DNA from: Grammothele lineata
Lineage: Eukaryota; Basidiomycota; Agaricomycetes; Polyporales; Polyporaceae
DNA length: 64,000 nucleotides
Reading direction: 5' to 3'
Assembly (NCBI GenBank): GCA_002150815.3
Contig: NDFF03000150.1
Location: 124,001 to 188,000 of the forward strand
The notes below the pieces were generated by a model that saw only the letters and a list, made by a program, of their open reading frames with translations, was not told the DNA's origin and did no database searches. Shown here one piece after another: positions 22,175-32,442 of this stretch. The translations under genes were made by a program, and so were the position numbers. Position 1 is the first letter of the stretch. Each line of letters opens with the position of its first letter.

Positions 22175-24540
22175 TCAGTCTGTGTCCATGTCACTGTTCG
22201 ACGGGCCTGCATCTTCGCCTCCCGATTCAGGATCTGGACTCTCGCTATCTGAACTTGGTGGCGGCACCACCAAGCCAGACTGCGGATTATCGAGAGCCTC
22301 CATTGCGTCGAGGATAGCATGGCGACGCTCCTTGCCTTTGCTGCCCTCCGATGCCTTTCCTATGGCTTTCAACTCCTCTTTGTTGAGCCCCTCCGCCCGC
22401 TCTACGAGCTTCCCGAACAGTTCCGGTGTCTTCTCTCGCCGGGCCCTTGCTGGCTTCCGGGGCGGCCGCTGATCCGACTCGATGCACTCTGCTCTGGCTC
22501 TCTCCCACTTATCCGTCGCCTCCGCATTCTGTCGTGCTCGCATCTCCTTTTGCTCTTTCTGCCAATCCCGCCGCCGCCCTTTCGCTGCCATCACCGCTGT
22601 CTTCTTCAAGCTCTCTCGAATCTTCTTCCTCGCCGCCCGGTTATCCTTTACCATGGCGTTTCGAAAGCGCTTATCCGTGTAGACTCGACGACCGCCATCG
22701 TTGAGATATCGTGCCGTATGTGACTTGCCCTCGTGTTTCTTCCGATTCTCGTGCTGTGCTTGTATGGCAGTGCAATGCTGGTTCTGCAGAATGAGCTGAC
22801 CTGTCATTCCGTGCATTGCATGGTGGTTGGCGGCAATCTCGCTGTATGCACCCTCCAGTGCCTTTCGAAGAGCCATGTTCTCTTGGTGAACAGCTGTGGG
22901 ATCATCAAGCACATGCGGTGGCGAGGACGGTGGCTGATACCGCTCATACGAGCCGAAAGAGGGATATTGGGGAGGTGGGGGCGGGGATGTTGTCTTGATA
23001 GTTGGAAAACCAGTAAATTCGAGGTGACGAGCAATAGCAGCATCTCGTTTATGGGGTGTAAAGGACTGTGGGTCAACTGTCATAGAATGTGGTGAGATCT
23101 CCGTTGCCCTTTGAATATCTGGGTTGGTGTGATGGTGTGGGGTCATCAAGGAATTGCGAGGAAGATGGGGGAGAGCATCAGCTGCATGCATGATGTTAAC
23201 CACACGGCGGACAGGGGTCGACTGAGGCAGAGGGAATGAGGCTTTTGTCGAGACAACTTCGCTAGGTGCCATCATACGGGATGTGACCTCCTCTGGATGA
23301 ACAGGACGGGTCAGCCCTGTCACCCTGAAGGCTGCGCAATTGTTCTCTGGTGTGAAAACTTGGGTCCATGGCTGATGGAGTGCAGGCAGGAAGTCCTCCT
23401 TCCCGATAGGCCGACCATTTAGGCGATAGAACTCCCTTGCATGAGACGACCAGAGGACCTTGAGGCGTGCAAAATGAACCCTGTCTAGCCCCTGCATGCA
23501 ATGCGTAGTCTTTGGTGGATAGCCGACAATGATGATGGATCGATGGGCAGCGAACTCGATGGCATCAAGGTCAAGGTGCGTGCTATGGTTGTCTACGTGA
23601 AGGATACGGGGTTCTTCGGGTGCTTTTCCACAAGTTTGCTCATCGAATGTCTCGAGCCAGCCACGGAAGAGCTCAGCATTCATGTATCCAGTCTCTGAGC
23701 AAGCAACACTATTAAAGACAGTGGTCAGACTTGGACATTTCATTGAAGTTGGCAACGCAGTGATGCTCACGTAGCATGTCCAGGATTATCCTCGCCACAG
23801 CGCTTTGACAGCCGTTCACCCTTGAAGATGACAAAAGGGGGAAGGGAGCTGCCATCAGCGCAGATTGTGGCCATAACCGTCGTCGAGTTGCGATCACCAC
23901 CCTGCTGGATGTGCTGGTGCTTCGACCCGCGGCGACCGACAACACGTTGCGGTACATCGAGTGCTTCCCAGAACCCAGTCTCATCAGCTGCATACCGCTG
24001 CCCATCTGAAATGTCGAGCTCGTCATAGAGAGCTTGCACAGTCTCGAAGTACGCATGAACGGCATTCGGATTGAGCGCGCCTGCGCGCCTTGTGTCCAGA
24101 CTAGAGCCCCAAGTCGATTGGAGGCGCTTGGCGTGCCTCGCCTTGAACGCGTAGACCCAATGTTTCCCGAGGTAGAGCCCAGTGGAAGTGGGATCGGAGA
24201 GACGGAGAAGCGATTCTGCGAGACGTACGATTTCTTCATTCGTTAGAGGTTGTGCCCGATCCGCCTGGCCCTCAATGTACCGAACAATCTGCTCCTCCAG
24301 CTCTGGGTGCAGCTTGCACCGCGCGCGACTGCTCTCCAGACGCGTTCGCCCGCCGAGAAGAAACCGCCGAAAACTCTCGCGTGGGACATCGAATTCGTGC
24401 GCTACCGCACGCTCGCTCTTCTTCGGCCGTTCGCCCCGGAGCCCTCTATAGAAGGCGTCTCGAGCTTCCGTAAGCCTCTGCTGTCTGTCCGAGAGCACTT
24501 CCTGGCCGTGGAGAAGCTTATTGTGAGCCTGGCCAGGCAT
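22175..24540 (-). CDS. Fot1/pogo transposase (DD35D, CENP-B type)
   Basis: Two exons (24540-23771, 23708-22175) joined across a 62-bp intron give 767 residues. The N-terminus carries a helix-turn-helix and CENP-B-like DNA-binding region (about 20-150, with HEFDVPRESFRRFLLGG). The catalytic core shows YAADETGFWEAL (Asp186), ILHVDNHSTH (Asp296) and PPKTTHCMQGLD (Asp332): the D-D-35-D spacing of Fot1/pogo enzymes, which cut at TA. The intron falls inside the core, so unspliced RNA cannot make active enzyme. After about residue 400 there is an extra 360-residue tail, Pro-rich, then a Lys/Arg/Glu-rich probable coiled coil, then an acidic Ser/Asp end. Fot1 enzymes are usually about 540 residues, so this one is long. 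No break is visible. Confidence 0.93.
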
Positions 24541-24688
24541 GAAGGAGATGATAATGCATAGATGTGATTGATAGGAGAAGAAATAAAAGGTGATAGGTGT
24601 AGTGTGTTGGAAAAGACGAGTCTATGTCTCGACATTCCAGCGTCTGCATCGTCCATCCCTCAGCGCTTCCCGGCTCCAACATCCTTCC

Positions 24689-24744
24689 ATATCGGGTAGG
24701 TGACCCAGACAGCCGGGTGACCCAGACGACCCAGGATGACTGTA
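24689..24744 (-). repeat. Right terminal inverted repeat of the pogo element
   Basis: It is the exact reverse complement of 22006-22061, ending in the TA duplication. Confidence 0.97.
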
Positions 24745-25639
24745 TAGAGTTCGTTGAGTAATGTCACTAAAGGCAACAGAAGTACATCCGAGAACAAACT
24801 TCTGGGTGGAAACTTGCGGTGAGTACACGATCAGAGAGAACAGGTATCGGCCTTCAGGAAAAGTACCTCAGACTTACTTTACATGACACTCGCCAAGTCC
24901 TCGCTCGTGTTTCTCGGAGAAAAGGGAATGAGGAATCACAGCTAGCGACGGGCTGCACGCCTCACCCAGCACCGGTCGCGGAATGAGAGTCGACGCTGAT
25001 GTCCAGGAGTGCGAGTGTCACAGCCGCAGCGCTCCTCCGAGAGTTTGGTAAGAGATGTAGCTCGCCGAAGTGAGTACGGTTGGCCTGCATATCGCGGGTG
25101 ACAGTTGTTTGTGCTGTCACTCCTAGGTGGGAACGCACTCTGGAAGTTCAGCCTCCTCAGCCAGTCGATGATGATACCTGAGCGTAGCCCGGGTAGACGG
25201 GCAAGTTTCATCACATGTGTGCAACCCTCCAAGACTCCGTGATGGACGGACGACAGAGAGTTTTGAAATGAAGGAGGCGTGCGCTGAGGCAGGGAATCGA
25301 TACCGTCAAGGAGACTCATCAAGTCATGACATGGAGTGCGCGCGAGCCTTGCGCCCGGCGCCTGGCATGAAAGCGACCACAAAACACGTGTTACGTAATT
25401 GTCGGTGGAGGAGGACGCGAGTTCGGGCGCCTGAGGTCTCAGTGGAGTTCTGCGGGTTCCCCGGACACGCGTATCGCCACGCTCGCCCCACGACCCAGCA
25501 TGATTCTGAACTCCGAATAGCAATGGCGACGTCAACACCCCATTCTCAATGAACACTTCTCTCTCCTTACGCGCGCACATATGCGATCTCCACCCCGAGA
25601 ACATTCTACGCGACGTGGCAAAAGCTTCACAAGAGCATG
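24745..25639. other. Spacer between pogo element and chromovirus
   Basis: No recognisable gene. A minus-strand frame (about 24942-25640) is open but has no motif and continues into the LTR, so I do not call it. Confidence 0.4.
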
Positions 25640-25644
25640 ATTCC

Positions 25645-25885
25645 TGATACGCCCTAGGCTGAGCGTGGGAGCGAGATACCAGATTTGGGTGACAATGTAC
25701 CAACTCGAAGCTGGGGATCTACCGCAGCGTCCGAGGGCCTTATATATTGCTGCAGCACCAGCTACGGATATACATGAGTAATACTACAGAATATTGGGGA
25801 TCTCCGACCGGAGACTACCAGAGTCCGACCGGGATAAGCTGAGTAAAAGGGTCATGTGACGCCCAGCGGGCGCTTGCTCGTAACA
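25645..25885 (-). repeat. 3' LTR of the chromovirus
   Basis: 241 bp; identical to 32443-32683 except one G/A difference near its outer end (25651 versus 32449). Confidence 0.97.
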
Positions 25886-25899
25886 TTACCCCCCTCTTT
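25886..25899 (-). other. Polypurine tract of the chromovirus
   Basis: On the minus strand AAAGAGGGGGG is followed by TAA and the first TG of the 3' LTR. This is where plus-strand DNA synthesis is primed in LTR elements. Confidence 0.85.
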
Positions 25900-25948
25900 A
25901 GCATTGAGTCCTCGCAATGCTTTAGAGGAAAGCAAGATGTCGTAAGAA

Positions 25949-28900
25949 TCATGCTAGTGTATTGTTATCGCAGGAGTCTTTCCATTTATCATACAGTGTA
26001 GTCCAATAATTCCAGTCATCAGTATCATATTCGAGACGTTGTCCGTTCGTATCGTAAGTGGTAAGCATAAAACGAGCGTTGTGTGTAAGAAGGGTGGCTT
26101 TGCCTGGTATCGTGACGTGATAGCGAGGTGCAGTAGGTTCTCGTTTGTGGAATTCGGTGATGAGCCTTTTGACGCGGTCGTCTTTGATCAACTCAGAACG
26201 TTTAACCCACGTGCGCTCGGAACGCGGAAGTCCTTCCCAATGTACGTAATACCAGAGCTTCTTCCGAAGGAACTTGGAATCTAGAATTTCTTCGACTTCC
26301 TTATCTTTGTCAAGGATGTCTGGAAGATCCATGGTGATCTTTCCCTGGTTTGGGAATTCGGCGGGATTGAACGGTTTCAGGAGAAGTTCGTTGTAGACGT
26401 TATGAAGCACTTTCCACTTGGGTGGAAGCTTTAGACGATAGGCACTTGACCCAACCTTCTCGATGATCGGGAAAGGGCCAAAGAACTTGTCTTCAAGCTT
26501 CTTATTGGGGCGATCGGTACGTATGTGGAATGAGCTTAGAAGCACAAGGTCTCCGACTTTATAGTCGTGAGCTTCTCGACGATGCTTGTCGTACTGTCGC
26601 TTCATTGCATCTTGCGCTACTGTGAGTGCAGCGCTAGCTTGTTCTCCTATCTGCTTCAAGCGTTCTGCGAACTGCGTAGCAGACTCATTGACCATGTTCT
26701 GTTTGGTCTCAACACCGGTGAACGGGTGGTGACCATGCGTCATGTAGAAAGGCGAAAACCCTGTGGCAGAGTGGACTCGATTGCGATATGAGAATGCAGC
26801 CATCGGTAGCCAATGAACCCAGTCATCTTGACGGTGGTTAATGAAGATTCGCAGGTATGTCTGGATCTCCTGGTTCATGCGTTCCGTCTGCCCATCGGTC
26901 TGTGGGTGGTATGCGGTGCTCGGATTGCCTTTGATTCCTAGCTTCTTATAGAGATCTGTGATAAAGCTAGAGACGAGCGTTGATCCGCGATCTGACCAGA
27001 TGCGTTCGGGTAGTCCATGCTGTGCGTACACGTGTTCGATGAACAGGTTCGCTTGTCCTTCTGAGTCTAGCGTTTTTGAGCAAGGAATGGCTATGTAGTC
27101 CTTCGACTTCATGCAGACGAAGACGAGGATTGCGTCGTGTCCATTGCAAAGCGGGAGTCCGGTCATGTAGTCCATGGACATGTACTGCCAATTGCGTGTT
27201 GGAACAGGGTTAGGGGGTAGTGGAGCGGCGCGAGGTTGACGATCAATCTTGACTCGTTGACACGTGTGACAACCGGTAACGTATTTACGTACATCCTTTC
27301 GAATGGATGGCCACCAGTAAGATCTCATGATCAGATCTTGTGTCTTTGCCGCGCCTGGGTGTCCAGCCGAGATTGAATTGTGATGTGCTGCAATGACTCG
27401 TCCGCGGAGTTCCGTGTGGTTCGGAACGACCAGCTTCCCCCTTCTGTAGATCAAGCCGTCCTCGGCGATCTCCAGATCTTCCTGCTGACCCAATTTCTCA
27501 ACCACCGACCGGTCGTACAGCGAAACATGTTTAAGGCACATTTCCTTGAGATCTGACACGCCGTCGACAGTGTATGTAGCTTTAAACCAGTGGGGTTTCA
27601 ACATGACTACTTCTTCCTGTGGTATGTCAGCGCCTACATGGTCTGCGCGACGAGAAAGAGCGTCTGGTTTCCCCATGCTTCGTCCTGGTTTGTGGGTCAA
27701 GGTGAAGTGGTAGTTCGCGAGTTCTGTAACCCAACGAGCTTGGCGATAGTTGAGGCGTTGCGGTTTGCGGAAGTATTCGAGATTCTTGTGATCATTATGA
27801 ATCTCAAACGGTTGTCGTGCGCTTTGGAGGAAGTGACGCCATTCCCGAAGCGCTAGCATTACCGCAAGCATCTCTCGATTCCAGATCTCGTAGTTGCGCT
27901 GGGCAGGGTTTAACGATTGTGATAGGAAGGCAATAGGCTTCCAGTGTCCATCCTGACATTGCGAGAGCTCTGCTCCGATCGCGTAGTTCGAGGCATCACA
28001 CTCAACTCGGAAAGGATCTGTGTCATTTGGCATCGCGAGCACTGGTGCGTGGGTGATCGCATGCTTGATCCCTTCGAAGGAGAGTTGCTGCTCGGCACCC
28101 CAAGTCCATTCATTAAGACCTGTGAGGCGGTTGAGCGGTCCGGCGATCTTCGAGAAGTCCTTGATGAAGCGACGATAGAAGTTGGCAAAGCCGAGGAAAC
28201 TCTGTACATCACGCTTGCACGTGGGTGTTGGCCAATCGGTAACACCTTTGATCTTGCCTGGGTCCATGCGGATTTCTCCGGGGGCGACGATGTGGCCAAG
28301 GTACTCAGTTTCTTGAGTCTCGAACTCGCACTTCTCGGGTTTACACGAGAGATGATTGTCGCGAAGGATTTGCAATACTTCTCGAACGATGCGTCTATGC
28401 TCGGTTAAGTCCGCAGAGAGGATGATGATATCGTCCAAGTACACAATGACCTTTCCTTTCAGAATGAGATCGTAGAAGATGTCATTCATCATGGTCTGGA
28501 AAGTAGCCGGGGAGTTCGTAAGACCGAAGAACATGACGAGAGGTTCATAGTGCCCGCGATTAGTGATGAACGCAGCTTTCTCTTCGTCTCCTTCTTTGAT
28601 CCGAATGTTGTTGTATCCCCAACGAATGTCTAACTTGGTGTAGTACTTGGCGCCTTTGAGTCTGTCGAGGAGCTCCGATATGAGCGGCAAGGGGTACACA
28701 TTCTTCTTGGTCATTGAGTTCAGCTTGCGATAGTCCTGGACTGGTCGCAGCTTCCCATCTTTCTTTTTAACAAAGAAGAACGGTGCTCCCCAAGGAGACT
28801 TAGACGGTTGAATGCGTCCAGTCTTCAGCTGCTCCTCGAGAAAGGCGTCTAATGCGATGTGTTCCTCTGTGGTCATATGATAGGTGGTTCCTTTATACGG

Positions 28901-29803
28901 CTTGGCTCCTTCTGTCAATTCAATCGCATGATCGTATGGCCTTCGTTCGGGTAACGTAGAGAACGTCGTTTCGTCAAAGACGTCACGGTAATCTCGATAC
29001 TGTTCAGGAACGGTCTCCTTGAACGTTTTCTTGGGTCGGGCCTTGTTTTGTTCGATTGCGATCTCCATTGCAACAGAAGTTCTGCGTATGTCAAGGGCTC
29101 GGGCGTCCATCCATGATCTAATGTTCAACATGAAGACTCGTTCACCAGGGGCAACAATATGCTGGCATGTGCTCGGACAACGATTGAAATCGATGGACTT
29201 GGTTTTCCAGCCGATTGAGGGATTATGATGTTCAATCCACTCATGTCCAAGGAAGATGTCTGTTTTGCCGAGATCGGTGACCAGAAGCGGGATGCGCTCA
29301 CGGTGATCTCCGATCTGCATATCGACTTCCACATAGTGCGTGATCCGTCCACCCGTATTTGGGGATCCATCGGCGTTGAACACGTCAATGGGCTGTGGGA
29401 ACAGCTTGGGTGTAAGACCAGCTCGTCGAACAAAGTCTCTATGAACACAGGATCCGGTGCAACCGGTGTCTAGGAGAGCCTTCACGTCGTAATCTCGTAA
29501 TGTTTCAAGGTTCGTGATCATGACGGGGACATCAAGCTGCCGCTTGCTACCAGAGCCGCGCACAACTTTGAAGTACGTGGGACCATATGACATGATTCTG
29601 ATGGCGTTAGTGGGTTTAGATTTTGGTTCCTCCGCACTAGGATGTTTTTCAATTTTTTTATTATTTTTTGAAGAGGAATTAAGCACCGATTCACGTCGGC
29701 CACGCTCCTGTTTAGGAGACGCCTCTTTGGTAGGTGGAATAGATACAGGAGTTGAATCCTTTGGCAATATACGAGATGGAGATAGGACTGAAGGGGTAGG
29801 CAT
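25949..29803 (-). CDS. pol: Chromovirus Pol polyprotein (PR-RT-RH-IN-chromodomain)
   Basis: One open frame of 1,284 residues from the first ATG. Domains in order: aspartic protease (LLDTGCTGS, about 110); reverse transcriptase with KKKDGKLRPVQDYRKLN and the catalytic YLDD at about 454; RNase H (VECDASNYAIGAELSQ); integrase zinc finger H-H-C-C (HHNSISAGHPGA to CHTCQRVK, about 806-852) and catalytic D-D-E (MSMDYMTG, WSDRGS, YHPQTDGQTERMNQE); a C-terminal chromodomain at about 1160-1215 (EILDSKFLRKKLWYYVHWEG). No stop or frameshift is seen in any domain. The same frame is open upstream to 29956 and overlaps the end of gag by 67 nt in the -1 frame, so Pol is probably made by frameshifting rather than from this ATG. 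Confidence 0.97.
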   Translation of the reverse strand: MPTPSVLSPSRILPKDSTPVSIPPTKEASPKQERGRRESVLNSSSKNNKKIEKHPSAEEPKSKPTNAIRIMSYGPTYFKVVRGSGSKRQLDVPVMITNLETLRDYDVKALLDTGCTGSCVHRDFVRRAGLTPKLFPQPIDVFNADGSPNTGGRITHYVEVDMQIGDHRERIPLLVTDLGKTDIFLGHEWIEHHNPSIGWKTKSIDFNRCPSTCQHIVAPGERVFMLNIRSWMDARALDIRRTSVAMEIAIEQNKARPKKTFKETVPEQYRDYRDVFDETTFSTLPERRPYDHAIELTEGAKPYKGTTYHMTTEEHIALDAFLEEQLKTGRIQPSKSPWGAPFFFVKKKDGKLRPVQDYRKLNSMTKKNVYPLPLISELLDRLKGAKYYTKLDIRWGYNNIRIKEGDEEKAAFITNRGHYEPLVMFFGLTNSPATFQTMMNDIFYDLILKGKVIVYLDDIIILSADLTEHRRIVREVLQILRDNHLSCKPEKCEFETQETEYLGHIVAPGEIRMDPGKIKGVTDWPTPTCKRDVQSFLGFANFYRRFIKDFSKIAGPLNRLTGLNEWTWGAEQQLSFEGIKHAITHAPVLAMPNDTDPFRVECDASNYAIGAELSQCQDGHWKPIAFLSQSLNPAQRNYEIWNREMLAVMLALREWRHFLQSARQPFEIHNDHKNLEYFRKPQRLNYRQARWVTELANYHFTLTHKPGRSMGKPDALSRRADHVGADIPQEEVVMLKPHWFKATYTVDGVSDLKEMCLKHVSLYDRSVVEKLGQQEDLEIAEDGLIYRRGKLVVPNHTELRGRVIAAHHNSISAGHPGAAKTQDLIMRSYWWPSIRKDVRKYVTGCHTCQRVKIDRQPRAAPLPPNPVPTRNWQYMSMDYMTGLPLCNGHDAILVFVCMKSKDYIAIPCSKTLDSEGQANLFIEHVYAQHGLPERIWSDRGSTLVSSFITDLYKKLGIKGNPSTAYHPQTDGQTERMNQEIQTYLRIFINHRQDDWVHWLPMAAFSYRNRVHSATGFSPFYMTHGHHPFTGVETKQNMVNESATQFAERLKQIGEQASAALTVAQDAMKRQYDKHRREAHDYKVGDLVLLSSFHIRTDRPNKKLEDKFFGPFPIIEKVGSSAYRLKLPPKWKVLHNVYNELLLKPFNPAEFPNQGKITMDLPDILDKDKEVEEILDSKFLRKKLWYYVHWEGLPRSERTWVKRSELIKDDRVKRLITEFHKREPTAPRYHVTIPGKATLLTHNARFMLTTYDTNGQRLEYDTDDWNYWTTLYDKWKDSCDNNTLA

Positions 29804-29889
29804 AGGTATGAGGGAACGTATCGTACAATCCGAGCTACTCGAGTCTAGTCCATATTTAATATGTAGGTCCGTATCAGGACTACGTGCGG

Positions 29890-31038
29890 CTAATCCTGAT
29901 TGTCCTGAAAAATCGAAGTAATAGGTACAGTGTCCTGTGCGTCGTCTGTCTGCTGCTCAAGTCCCAGTTCTCCGGGAGTCGGCATGGTATGTCTGAGGAA
30001 GTCATCCATGTCCTCGTCGATGTATTGGCGGAGCTCCATGATGAAGTTCTCACGTTCCTCTGGCATTTCCCAACGACGCGCCTGCTGCGGGTTCGTGCGA
30101 TTCGGGATATGCCACTTGTCTCCACAAGTGCCAGGGTCTGACTGCCGCTGGTTGCACTTCTTGCATATCCGAGCGCGCATCCTGTCAATGTCCATCGGCT
30201 GTCCTCTGCCACCGTACGTGATGCCAGTACCCGTCTGTCGATCGCCTGCCATGTGTGCCTGAGGTCTAGGCGCGGGGTAGAACTGTGTGCGTGGCGGTGG
30301 ACCAGGAGGCGGCGCATACATCTGCGGAGCCGGTTGCGCATAATACACCGGAGGCGGAGCACACCGAACTGGCTGTGACGGTGCGTGTGCACGCTGCATT
30401 GGAAATGTCCGCTGATGGATGCTGTGCTGCTTTGCGACGTCGATGACGCGAGTCTTCCACTTAGCGTACGTATCGGGGATGGTTCTGCTCGCGTAGATCA
30501 TCTGGAGGACCGTGGGGTTAAGAGCAACCTGCAGCTTCTTGAGCATGTACGCGGTGTCCTTGCCGTTGTTGGCTGACATGCCTGCTCGCTCAGCGAGGTC
30601 TTCCCATTCAGCGAAGAAGTCTGCAGCCGGTTTGTTTCCCATGCAAATAGAGTCGAGCGTCTGCACTGCATCATACTCATCGGTAGGCGACTTGAAGCGG
30701 TCGTTTAGCGCTGACCAGAACGCGTTCATGCTCGTGAAGTCCCAGGTGCCGCCATTGGCTGTGTAGTGCTCGGTGATGAAGTTCTTTTTCCACAGCATCA
30801 GACGCGGGGACTTGATGTACGAGACGATGAGAGAGATTGCTCGATCCTTTGCCATGCCGGCCACGTAGACCTGGAGTATATACTTCCAGGACTCGTATTG
30901 GTCGTAGGAGCCGTCGAAGGATTCAGGATCGGCGATCTTGGGCGCGGAGGCTCGGATGTCTGTTGTACGCGTGAGGAGTTGTGTGAGCCATGCTTGCGTG
31001 TTCGCGTCGAGCGAGACTTCTTGTGGATTGTTCGCCAT
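29890..31038 (-). CDS. gag: Chromovirus Gag (capsid/nucleocapsid)
   Basis: From the ATG at 31038 (MANNPQEVSLDANTQAW) the frame gives 382 residues. The capsid-like region (SYDQYESWKYILQVYV, FWSALNDRFKSPTDEYDAVQ, ADFFAEWEDLAERAGM) resembles Ty3-type Gag. A Pro/Gln/Tyr-rich linker precedes a Cys/His motif (ICKKCNQRQSDPGTCGDKWH), a variant of the CCHC zinc knuckle that binds element RNA. The frame is also open upstream to 31596, so a longer Gag that starts in the leader is possible. The stop lies in the 67-nt overlap with pol. Confidence 0.88.
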   Translation of the reverse strand: MANNPQEVSLDANTQAWLTQLLTRTTDIRASAPKIADPESFDGSYDQYESWKYILQVYVAGMAKDRAISLIVSYIKSPRLMLWKKNFITEHYTANGGTWDFTSMNAFWSALNDRFKSPTDEYDAVQTLDSICMGNKPAADFFAEWEDLAERAGMSANNGKDTAYMLKKLQVALNPTVLQMIYASRTIPDTYAKWKTRVIDVAKQHSIHQRTFPMQRAHAPSQPVRCAPPPVYYAQPAPQMYAPPPGPPPRTQFYPAPRPQAHMAGDRQTGTGITYGGRGQPMDIDRMRARICKKCNQRQSDPGTCGDKWHIPNRTNPQQARRWEMPEERENFIMELRQYIDEDMDDFLRHTMPTPGELGLEQQTDDAQDTVPITSIFQDNQD

Positions 31039-31934
31039 CCTTTGATTAGGTTGGGATGAGCTGGTGGTGGTGGTGCGGTGGGTAGATGTGCTGGTTTGCG
31101 AGGAAGTGGAAATGGATCTCTGGGGCGCGGGGGCAACGACAAGTTCGGGGACTGCAACTGTGGTCTCGAGGACGTCTCTAAGCGGGGTGAGGTTGAAGAC
31201 GTCTGCGGGAGGTCCGGGGTCTCGGGGCGATTCTTGCGCTTCAGGGGTCTCGGGATTGGAGAAGGGGAGATACCCTGATGGGATGGGAGATGCGGCAGCA
31301 GAATCGATTCGATGAAGGTGTTCGGGGGCCTCGAGCGCTTCTGGTTCAGGGGTAGAGACGCGAGATTCGACTGGGGTAGGGAGATTGCCGGGGGCGATGG
31401 GAGGTGTAGGGACAATGGGTCTGAGGAATTCTGGCCACTGGAAGCCGGGTGGGGCAGTATTACTGTCGTACCGGTGTGGGCAAGGGGTGATAGCGCACTC
31501 TTCTTCAGTGGTGGAGATGTCGACCCAGCCTCTGCCGTGTTCGTACCCTTGGCAATGGAATTTTCCTGCACAGCTGGCCGTGGTGATGGTTCGCACGCGC
31601 TAGCGGTGTCGTATTGCAGGAGGAGTTCGTCCCAATTGTCCATTCAATGACCACGAGTGCAACGGAAGTGAGGGCGAGCGCGACGACTATTGTCACGGTT
31701 CGGGGAGATGGTGTAGGTAACGAACTTGCCGTCGACGTCGATCCCGCAGTGGAATCGGTCTCGGACTTGCGCACGGAGGTGTCGGACTGTTTCGGGTGGG
31801 AAGTGCTTCCGGATCGATTCGAATGTGCGCAAGTTTCCTTCGTGATCTCTACCGATGGGGACGACAACCGTGGAGCCTTTGTATGGGACTTCGATCAGAG
31901 CACAGTCGACGATAGTAGCACAGTAATAGAACAT
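31039..31934 (-). other. Leader frames upstream of gag: stop codon and frame change
   Basis: A frame starting at 31934 encodes 96 residues (for example RKHFPPETVRHLRAQVRDRF) and ends in TGA at 31644-31646. The next codon, in the same frame, is ATG, and it continues MDNWDELLLQYDTAS. From about 31600 the gag frame itself becomes open and encodes a Cys-rich stretch (KFHCQGYEHGRGWVDIST, then ECAITPCPHRYD) leading to gag. Together these look like one N-terminal Gag extension interrupted by a stop and a one-base frame change. They may be true damage, recoding, or separate proteins. Confidence 0.6.
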
Positions 31935-32429
31935 GTAACGAAGGTGTATCGTAAGCGTAAGGTACGCGTACGTAGATAGTAGTAAACAAACAAGGTAACT
32001 GGTTCAAGCGTTCGACTAGTCGTAGGCTTTTCCCAGCACCAAGGAGATCACGAGGGCGTGTAAGGCCTGACGCACACCTACAAACGTCGAATGACGCCGG
32101 CGGTCGAACTCGTGACTGCACAACCGATTTTACCGCACTAGGTGGGGTCTCTCGGACACGGTTGCCTACAAGGCTGACTACCGCGTGTGTATGTAGGAAG
32201 GGGAGGAGTATTTATCGAGAATACGTACAGCTACGGAAATCGTATAGTACGCGGAGGCGTCGGGACTTGCTACCGTTGGCTCGGTGCCCTAGGTGGAAAG
32301 GGAGGCGGGAGGATGGGTGAAGAGGTGATTGGCGAGGGAGAGGGTGATATCGGAGGTGTTGATGGGCGGGGAGAGGTAGAGACGTACGGGATAGCGCTGA
32401 TACAGTGCGTCCGTAGTCGAAAGAGAAGG

Positions 32430-32441
32430 CAGCTTCGAGTT
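32430..32441 (-). other. Primer-binding site complementary to the element's own RNA 5' end
   Basis: One base after the 5' LTR the minus strand reads AACTCGAAGCTG. Its exact complement, CAGCTTCGAGTT, lies inside the LTR at 32511-32500, just where transcription should begin (about 34 bp after a TATA box). No tRNA-type TGG start is seen. This is the arrangement known from Tf1 of fission yeast, where the folded RNA primes itself. Confidence 0.75.
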
Positions 32442-32442
32442 A

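Larger units (their letters stand above)
22006..24744 (-). mobile_element. Fot1/pogo-type DNA transposon, structurally intact
   Basis: The element is bounded by TA target duplications (22006-22007 and 24743-24744) and by inverted repeats that match at all 56 positions including the TA. Between them lies one gene, on the minus strand, that encodes an uninterrupted transposase. Intact ends plus an intact gene suggest recent activity. The ends begin CAGTCATCCTGGGTC and contain repeated CTGGGTCA-type blocks that may be transposase binding sites. Confidence 0.95.

Noticed and set aside
24942..25703. Minus-strand open frame of 253 codons
   Set aside because: It begins inside the LTR of the chromovirus and has no motifs.
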